64,000 nucleotides of DNA, taken from NCBI RefSeq assembly GCF_003255815.1, contig NC_037672.1, forward strand, positions 107,336,686 through 107,400,685, written 5' to 3'. This DNA comes from Theropithecus gelada. Lineage: Eukaryota; Chordata; Mammalia; Primates; Cercopithecidae. The notes under the pieces were generated by a model. That model was not told the origin of the DNA. It saw only the letters and a program-made list of their open reading frames with translations, and did no database searches. Shown here piece after piece: positions 56,962-64,000 of this stretch (position 1 is the stretch's first letter; every line of letters starts with the position of its first letter). Position numbers and translations under genes: made by a program.

Positions 56962-59900
56962 GTATGCTCCCCTGCTTGCTACTAAATGTTCTCATTATTT
57001 TGACAAAAAGGACCCAAACAAGAAAGCCTACTTTTGAAGGCAAATGTTTGAGGATCAGAAATCGCAGAAGAGAATGTTTAGTGTCCGTAAGCTCTAACGT
57101 AATTGTGTTAATACTGGTCACCTACTCCTTCACTGTTTTCATTTCGAGCAGTTTAACTCTTAAAGGTCTCTCAAGTTACCGGAAATTTCTAAACACATTC
57201 TGTGTTCCAAAATTTTTATCATGCTTATGTTTGCAAAATGTTGCTTGAGATCAAACCATTTAAAGGTGCGTGGCCAGCTCAGCCCTTGATTATAGAAAGG
57301 CTGAGGGCAGGCTGAACAGGAGCTGCGGGACATGCTCAGATCCTTTGCTTTCGTGACTCTCCACTTCCTTTGAGGATTATTCATGTCAGTTGAGTGGCAG
57401 AAAGAAAGATCTCAAGAGTGAAGTTAGAGAGGTTGATAGTTAGAATTTTTCCATTTTAAGCTGATGGAATTTACAAAATAAGGAAGATTGAAAAAGATAC
57501 TGTCTGCTGCAGACACTGTAGGATCTCACAGAAGTTATTCAATCTCTAGGTTGCTTTAGCATCTACCTGTGTAGCGAGAATACTTATTTGCTTATAATGT
57601 GCATGAGGCCTTTTAGATATGTTAAATGGAAAACAGAACTCTTGCTAGCTAAACACAGTATAACTTGAATTTCTTTTTATTTTTTCAAGACAGAGTCTCA
57701 CACCGTCGCCTGGGCTGGAGTGCAGTGGTGTGATCTCGGCTCACTGCAACCTCCACCTCCCTGGTTCAAGTGATTCTCCTGCCTCACCCTCCCGATTAGC
57801 TGGGATAACAGGCGTCTGACACCACGCCCTGCAATTTTTTTTGTATTTTTAGTAGAGACGGAGTTTCACCATGTTGGCCAGGCTGCTCTCGAACTCCTGA
57901 CCTCAGGTAATTCGCCTGCCTCAGCCTCCCAAAGTGTTGGGATTACAGGCATGAGTCACCGCGCCTGGCCTAGAACTTGAATTTTTTTTTGAGAGGGTAT
58001 TTAATAATAAAATCAGATTATTCGTGACTTGGTTGAAGTAAACAGTGTCTCAGACAAAATAATTTGTTAAAAGAGTTGCCCAATTTATGTCTTATAACTT
58101 TAAACAAATAAATAATAATAACTAAGACATATTTGTGAAAAGCTTATCTTGTTATTGTATAAACTTTAAGCAATTCTTGGTATTTTTTGACGTATTCACC
58201 AGGTGGTTAAAGACGATGAAGGGAATGTAGCAAGTTAAAGGCCTACTTGTCCAGGGATGTGCAGCAGTGAAGGATCAGGCCAGGGTACTTTTGAGAAACT
58301 ATCACAGAAATGTTTCCTTCTTTGTGGTGACCCCATTATTGATGGATTTTATAAAAATTATAGAATATTAGGCCTGGCAAGAAATAATCTAGTTCAACCC
58401 CTTGTCAGTTTATAAGTGAAGAAACTAAACTGTATGGAGACCAAATGACTTGTCCTAGATCATGTAATTGTGTTAGTAACTAAGTTCATAAAGATGCTAA
58501 ATCTTTCAGTGTACAAACTAGGCTTTCTTCTACGATAGCATGCTGAAATACTTCTTTTATTTATTTATTTTTTTGAGACAGAGTCTTGCTTTGTCGGCCA
58601 GGCTGGAGTGCAGTGGCACAATCTTGGCTCACTGCAACCTCCGTCTCCTGGACTCAAGCAATTCTCCTGCCTCAGCCTCCCATGGAGCTGGGATTACAGG
58701 CATGTGCCACCATGCCCAGCTAGTGTTTGCATGTTTAGTAGAGACGGGATTTCACCATGTTGGCCAGGCTGTTCTCAAACTCCTGACCTCAGGTAATCTG
58801 CCCACCTCGGCCTCCCAAAGTGCTGGGATTACAGGCATGAGCCACCGCGCCTGGCCAATACTTTCTTAATGAGTAGAAACTGCTACCATTCTGGTATAAA
58901 GTAGCCCTGAAATCTGTGATACAAAATAGCGATGAAAAGTAAGAGATATCCCTACAGGATTTCAAAGATTCCATGAGGTCTTCTTCTGAAGTTATAGAAA
59001 TGAGACAACACTACCACTACCATACAACCACTACATTGCAGCTTTATGCTGCTTATGTCTGTTTACATTATGAGCTGGTTTTTCAAATCCACTTATTTAA
59101 TGTGATGTGTTTCACTAAAGGGTTATTTTATTGTAATTATTTACTGAATTTATAGTGTGCTATAATTTAGATGATACTTTGCAAAACTTCTTATTATTTT
59201 TTGTAATTCAGATGAGTATCTCATAGGAGATAAAAAAGTCATTTTCCAGGCTAAAATGAATCTAAATTCTCAGATTCCTCATAGTTTAAATTTACACATG
59301 GGACAGTGTTGTTCTTCTTTCTTTCTTTTCTTTTTTTTTTTTTTCTCTATTTTGAGATGGAGTCTCGGTCTGTCACCCAGGCTGGAGTACAGTGGCATGA
59401 TCTTGGCCCACTGCAACCTCTGCTTCCTAGGTTCAAGTGATTCTCCCACCTCAGCCTCCTGAGTAGCTGGGATTACAGGCACCTACCACCACACCTGGCT
59501 AATTTTGTATTTTTAGTGGAGTCGGGGTTTCGCCATGTTGGCCAGGCTGATCTTGAACTTCTAACCTCAGGTGATCTGCCCACTTTGACCTCCCAAAGTG
59601 CTGGGATTACAGCCATGAGCCACATTGCCCAGTGTTGTTTTTCTAAGCCTGTTTTGTATGTGCCAAGAAACAAGATCAAAATGTGACTCGCTCAAGGTCA
59701 GCTCCTAGTTTCTGGTTTATTCCTTAGGCAGAAAGCAATGTGCAAGTCACGTTGTTAAAACAGAGCTCAACTTTAAACATGTACTGTGAACACTTTTTTT
59801 TCACCTAAATAAGTTATTCTCTTAAAAAGGATTGATTTATTATTTTAACAGGGGTTCTTTTAAAATGGGCCATTTCCTAAAGAGGTCCACTTTAAGTTGG

Positions 59901-60815
59901 AAAGAAGTGGTTTTGAAAGGTGGCTGTGAAACCCACTAGCTGGGTGGCCCTGGGAAGTTACTGAATGTTGTTGGGCCCCAGTTACTTTCCATGTAAAACC
60001 GAGGTTGTTGACAGTAGCAGCAAATACCTGCTCAGTACATATTATGTGCTAGGAAGTTGTAGAGTTTTACATCCATTGTAATTAATCATCCATAACAGTG
60101 CCGTATGGGAAAATTAGGTTGAGACACTGGTGAAGTGGTTTTCCATGGCCACAGAGGAGGTGGTACACCTTAGACCTTGGTTAGATTTGAACCAAGGCCC
60201 ACCTTGGCCTCCCAAAGTGCTAGGATTACAGGCGTGAGCCACTGTCCGGCCGAAAATTGATACGTTTTTCAAATGAGAAGTATTTTTTTCAAATGGATGT
60301 TGGAAAGTGAGTTTCCTCACATTGCTCATGTTGTGACACTAGGTTGGTGCTATGTAATGACATGGATATGAACGAGCTCCCTACGAACCTCCCCGTGGAC
60401 ACTGTGAAGCTTCGCATAGAGAAGACTGTCATCCGCAGAATCTCGGCGGAGGCCTTCTATTACCTGGTGGAGCTCCAGTATCTCTGGGTGACTTACAATT
60501 CCGTGGCCAGCATTGACCCCAGCAGCTTTTACAACCTGAAGCAACTGCATGAGTTGCGCTTGGATGGGAATTCTCTGGCTGCTTTCCCTTGGGCATCTCT
60601 GCTGGACATGCCCCTTCTGAGGACCCTGGACTTGCACAATAACAAAATAACCAGTGTGCCAAATGAGGCACTCAGGTATCTGAAGAACCTTGCCTACTTG
60701 GATTTATCAAGCAACAGACTCACCACATTGCCACCAGATTTCCTGGAGAGCTGGTCTCATTTAGTTACAACACCTTCTGGAGGCCTGGACCTTTCCCCAA
60801 GCAGGATTATTCTTG
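56846..60815 (+). CDS. LRIT3: LRIT3, N-terminal part (2 exons; continues right)
   Basis: LRIT3 is a single-pass leucine-rich-repeat, Ig and fibronectin III protein made in photoreceptors. It organises the ON-bipolar synapse and places TRPM1; loss causes night blindness (CSNB1F). Here are residues 1-196. They comprise a signal peptide (about 1-19), LRRNT cysteines (C21, C25, C27, C43) and about five LRRs (LQYLWVTYNS, LHELRLDGNSL, LRTLDLHNNKI, LAYLDLSSNRL). The exon ends in the SRIILG lead-in to the LRRCT. Both frames are open. LRRCT, Ig, FN3 and membrane exons lie outside the window. The start is the first ATG, matching the remembered MHLFACLCIV start. Confidence 0.97.
57673..57970 (-). mobile_element. 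Alu, minus strand
   Basis: Full-length Alu in LRIT3 intron 1 with an 11-bp duplication AACTTGAATTT at 57662-57672 and 57974-57984. Confidence 0.95.
58370..58535 (+). mobile_element. MIR-like fragment, plus strand
   Basis: AAGTGAAGAAACTAAACTGT and TTGTCCTAGATCATGTAATT resemble the MIR core. Diverged. Confidence 0.5.
58555..58856 (-). mobile_element. Alu, minus strand
   Basis: Full-length Alu in LRIT3 intron 1 with a TTTATTTATTT tail. AATACTT motifs flank both sides. Confidence 0.94.
59314..59629 (-). mobile_element. Alu, minus strand
   Basis: Full-length Alu with a CTTTCTTT tail. A 10-bp duplication CAGTGTTGTT lies at 59304-59313 and 59630-59639. Confidence 0.95.
60010..60195 (+). mobile_element. 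MIR SINE, plus strand
   Basis: CATATTATGTGCTAGGAAGT through GATTTGAACCAAGG. It is cut by an Alu fragment. Confidence 0.7.
60197..60251 (-). mobile_element. 55-bp Alu head fragment, minus strand
   Basis: Only the first part of an Alu (GGCCTCCCAAAGTGCTAGGA through GTGAGCCACTGTCCGGCC) remains, 90 bp upstream of LRIT3 exon 2. No tail or duplication. Confidence 0.88.
60343..60815 (+). CDS. LRIT3: LRIT3 coding exon 2
   Basis: 473 nt with the LRR array. Acceptor ACACTAG (60342) with a weak pyrimidine tract; donor GTAAGC at 60816. Reading runs to a TAG 33 nt into the intron. Confidence 0.97.
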
Positions 60816-61440
60816 GTAAGCTCGCGAGCCTCTGGGCTTTTCATCTATAGATACTTTGCTATGCATAGCTTTTGTTGTCCAGTCTTTTAAAATTTACTGG
60901 ATTTGGCTTTTTACTCTGTAATTGTACTTTCAGTGGAATAGTACCTTATTAGTTAACCTAGGTCAAGTTACCTCTTTCCCCTGTGTAAGGTGAAAAGGCT
61001 GTGTGTGTGTGCACGCATGTGTGTGTACATACATGATGGAAAAGTGGAAGAGAACTTGAGTCATAAATGGAGAGAGGACCTCTTCTCTTAAAGAGCCTCC
61101 AACTGACAGACAGAATCCACCAACCTGCGTAGACTCTTGTGAGCACAGCATTGCTCCATACTCTGGTACCAGCTTCTGCTCAGTTGGCTTTTCAACTCTT
61201 CATTAGGTTCTTCAGGAGCAGGAGAGGGGCACTGGCATCTTTATGCGATAGCAGTGGCTTCATTTGTTAGGAAGAATAGCTTCTAAATTTCCTTAATCTA
61301 AAAGGAAATGGTGGAAACATCAGTTATTTTACTGGCCCGAAATGGTTCACCTAACTGATTTGATCGCTTAGTTTAGCTGTGACTAGTTTTGGAATTTTGA
61401 ACTTGGCCTTGTTTAGGTTCTATGTGTATTTCTCTGGGGT
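60816..61440. other. Start of LRIT3 intron 2, unique sequence
   Basis: Contains a short TG-rich tract at about 60999-61025. No other feature recognised. Confidence 0.5.
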
Positions 61441-61442
61441 TC

Positions 61443-64000
61443 TTTTTATTATTATTATTATACTTTATGTGCAGAACGTGTAGGTTTGTTACATAGGTAT
61501 AAACGTGCCATGGTGGCTTGCTGCACCCATCAATCCGTCATCTACATTAGGTATTTCTCCTAATGCTATCCCTCCCCTAGACCCCTACCCCCCAACAGGC
61601 CCCAGTGTATGATGTTCCCCTCCCTGTGTCCATGTGTTCTCATTGTTCAACTCCCACTTATGGATAAGAACATGAAGTGTTTGGTTTTCTGTTTCTGTGT
61701 TAGTTTGCTGAGAATGATGGTTTCCACCTTCATCCATATCCCTGTAAAGGACATGAACTCATTGTTTTTTATAACTGGATAGTATTCCATGGTATATATG
61801 TGGCACATTTTCTTTATCCAGTCTATCACTGATGGGCATTTGGGTTGGTTCCAAGTCTTTGCTATTGTGAATAGTGCTGCAATAAACATACGTGTGCATG
61901 TGTCTTTATAGTAGAATGATTTATAATCCTTTGGGTATATACCCAGCAATGGGATTGCTGGGTCAAATGGTATTTCTGGTTCTAGGTCCTTGAGGAATCA
62001 CCAGACTGTCTTCCACAATGATTGAACTAATTTACACTCCCACCAACAGTGTAAAAGCGTTCCTATTTCTCCACATCCTCTCCAGCATCTGTTGTTTCCT
62101 GACTTTTTAATGATTGCCATTCTAACTGGTGTGAGATGGTATCTCATTGTGGTGTTGATTTGCATTTATCTAATAACCAGTGATGATGAGCTTTTTTCAT
62201 ATATTTGTTGGTTGTATAAATGTCTTCTTTTGAGAAGTGTCTGTTTATATCCTCTGCCCACTTTTTGATGGAGTTGTTTTTTTTTCTTGTAACTTTGTTT
62301 AAGTTCCTTGTAGATTCTGGATATTATTAGCTCTTTGTCAGATGAATAGATTGCAAACATTTTCTCCCATTCTGTTGATCACTTTGATGATCACTTTGAT
62401 GATAGTTTCATCATTTGATGAATCACTATCATCATTTGATGATAGTGATTTGATGATAGTTTCATCAAAGTGATCACTTTTGATCACTTTGATAGCTTGT
62501 GATCACTTTGATAGCTTGTTGATCACTTTGATGATAGTTTCTTTTGCTGTGCAGAAGCTCTTTAGTTTAATTAGATCCCATTTGTCAATTTTGGGTTTTG
62601 TTGCTATTGCTTTTTGGTGTTTCAGTCATGAAGTCTTTACCCATGCCTATGTCCTGAATGGTATTGCATAGGTTTTCTTCTAGATTTTTTATGGTTTTAG
62701 GTCTTACATTTAAGTCTTTAATCCATGTTCAGTTAATTTTTGTGTAAGGTATAAGGAAGAGGTCCAGTTTCAGTTTTCTGCATATGGCTAGCCAGTTTTC
62801 CCAACCACATTTATTAAATAGAAAATCCTTTCCCCATTGCTTGTTTTTGTCAGGCTTGTCAAAGATCAGATGGCTGTAGATGTGTGGTGTTATTTCTGAA
62901 GCCTCTGTTCTGTTCCGTTGATCTATATCTCTGTTTTGGTACCAGTACCATGCTGTTTTGGTTACCGTAGCCTTGTAGTATATTTTGAAGTCAAGTAGCA
63001 TGATGCCTCCAGTTTTGTTCTTTTTGCTTAGGACTGTCTTAGCTATATGGGCTCTTTTTTGGTCCCACATGAAATTTAAAGTAGTAGTTTTTTCTAATTC
63101 TTTGAAGAAAGTCAATGGTAGCTTGATAGGGATAGCACTGAATCTATAAATTACTTTGAGCAGTATGGCCATTTTCATGATATTGATTCTTCCTATCCAT
63201 GAGCATGGAATGTTTTTCTATTTGTTTGTGTCTTCTTTTGTTTCCTTGAGCAGTGGTTTGTAGTTCTCCTTGAAGAGGTCCTTCACATCCCTTGTTAATT
63301 GTATTCCTAGGTATTTTATTCTCTTTTTAGCAATTGTGAATGGGAATTCACTCATGATTTGGCTCTCTATTTGTCTATTATTGGTGTATAGAAATGCTTG
63401 TGATTTTTGCACATTGATTTTGTATCCTGAGAGTTTGCTGAAGTTGCTTATCAGCTTTGGCTAAGATGATGGGGTTTTCTAAATATACAATCATGTCATA
63501 TGCAGAGACAATTCGACTTCCTCTCTTTCTATTTGAGTACCCTTTATTTCTTTTTCTTGCCTGATTACCCTGGCCAGAACTTCCAATACTGTGTTGAACA
63601 GGAGTGGTGAGAGAGGGCATCCTTGTCTTGTGCCGGTTTTCAGAGGGACTGCTTCCAGCTTTTGACCGTTTAGTATGATATTGACTGTGGGTTTGTCATA
63701 AAAACTCCTATTATTTTGAGATACGTTCCATCAATACCTAGTTTATTGAGCGTTTTTAGCATGAAAGGGTGTTGAATTTTATTGAAGGCCTTTTCTGCAA
63801 CTATTGAGATAATCATGTGGTTTTTGTTATTGGTTCTGTTTAAGTGATGGATTACGTTTATTGATTTGCATATGTTGAACCAGCCTTGCATTCCAGGGAT
63901 GAAGCCAACTTGATCGTGGTGGATAAGCTTTTTGATGCGCTGCTGGATTTGATTTGCCAGTATTTTACTGAGGATTTTTATGTCAATGTTCATCAGGGAT
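61443..64000 (-). mobile_element. L1PA-type LINE, minus strand, runs off the edge
   Basis: Starts with a TTATTATTATTA tail region and 3' UTR, then about 2.4 kb of ORF2 in reverse. Partly open minus-strand pieces at 61647-61949, 62729-63178 and 63670-63993 match the ORF2 C-terminal and reverse-transcriptase parts. Stops and an internal rearrangement (62375-62542) show it is dead. It lies in LRIT3 intron 2, antisense to the gene. Confidence 0.95.
62375..62542. repeat. Palindromic and tandem repeat cluster inside L1
   Basis: The ordinary L1 text resumes at GATAGTTTCTTTTGCTGTGC. Before it, GATCACTTTGATGA units recur directly and inverted. Perfect hairpins lie at 62421-62450 (14-bp arms, 2-bp loop) and 62465-62492 (12-bp arms, 4-bp loop). 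Two tandem copies of TGATCACTTTGATAGCTTG lie at 62481-62518. Confidence 0.95.

Noticed and set aside
56962..57037. Open reading beyond LRIT3 exon 1
   Set aside because: The LRR protein continues at 60343 with matching phase; the read-through residues are not LRIT3-like.
61647..63993. Minus-strand open frames resembling reverse transcriptase as a possible gene
   Set aside because: They are broken pieces of an L1 ORF2 in an intron, with stops and an internal rearrangement.
1..64000. CRISPR arrays, prokaryotic defence or phage systems, tRNA or rRNA genes
   Set aside because: No regularly spaced repeats, tRNA-like cloverleaf or rRNA sequence was seen. The window is vertebrate nuclear DNA.

Overview
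This is primate nuclear DNA, about 64 kb of ordinary euchromatin. It is full of Alu, L1, MIR, L2 and ERV/MaLR copies, has long introns with GT-AG boundaries, and carries vertebrate single-copy genes. The gene order matches the human 4q25 block CFI - GAR1 - RRH - LRIT3. Two features suggest an Old World monkey rather than human. First, the youngest Alu (53405-53665) carries variants I associate with the cercopithecoid AluYR lineage. Second, the predicted CFI, RRH and LRIT3 proteins differ from the human proteins, as I remember them, at a few scattered residues. The species call is inference.

Layout. 1-10575 is the first intron of CFI (complement factor I, minus strand). It is mostly fragmented L1 with inserted Alus. 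The first coding exon of CFI (signal peptide) is at 10576-10632, with its promoter region to the right. 10.9-23.4 kb is intergenic and repeat-dense. It holds a decayed minus-strand ERV-L pol remnant (about 12.1-14.4 kb), a MaLR LTR, tandem Alus, a Tigger-like MITE with TA target duplication (17763-18134), a solo LTR7-like LTR with a perfect 5-bp target duplication (19002-19430), and a hAT/Charlie transposon remnant split by two MaLR LTRs and an Alu (about 19.5-22.4 kb).

23.4-33.1 kb is GAR1 (plus strand): GC-rich promoter, a non-coding first exon, six coding exons and an intact 217-residue H/ACA snoRNP protein. 36.36-52.59 kb is RRH (peropsin, plus strand): seven coding exons and an intact 337-residue opsin with its retinal-binding lysine. 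56.85 kb to beyond the right edge is LRIT3 (plus strand): its first two coding exons are present and the rest lies outside the window. The window ends inside a minus-strand L1 in LRIT3 intron 2.

The genes are not an operon and have unrelated jobs: complement control, pseudouridylation RNPs, retinoid photochemistry in retinal pigment epithelium, and the photoreceptor-to-ON-bipolar synapse. I found no CRISPR, no prokaryotic system, and nothing I would call a new biological system. The most unusual structures are in introns: a long inverted repeat (arms about 260 bp) around a GAA/TTC tract in RRH intron 5, a cluster of perfect hairpins and short tandem copies grown inside the terminal L1 (62375-62542), a duplicated dUTPase-end segment inside the ERV-L, and several Alu arrays that share one pair of target-site duplications. 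All exon junctions were placed by reading frame, GT-AG sites and remembered protein sequences. No alignment was run.
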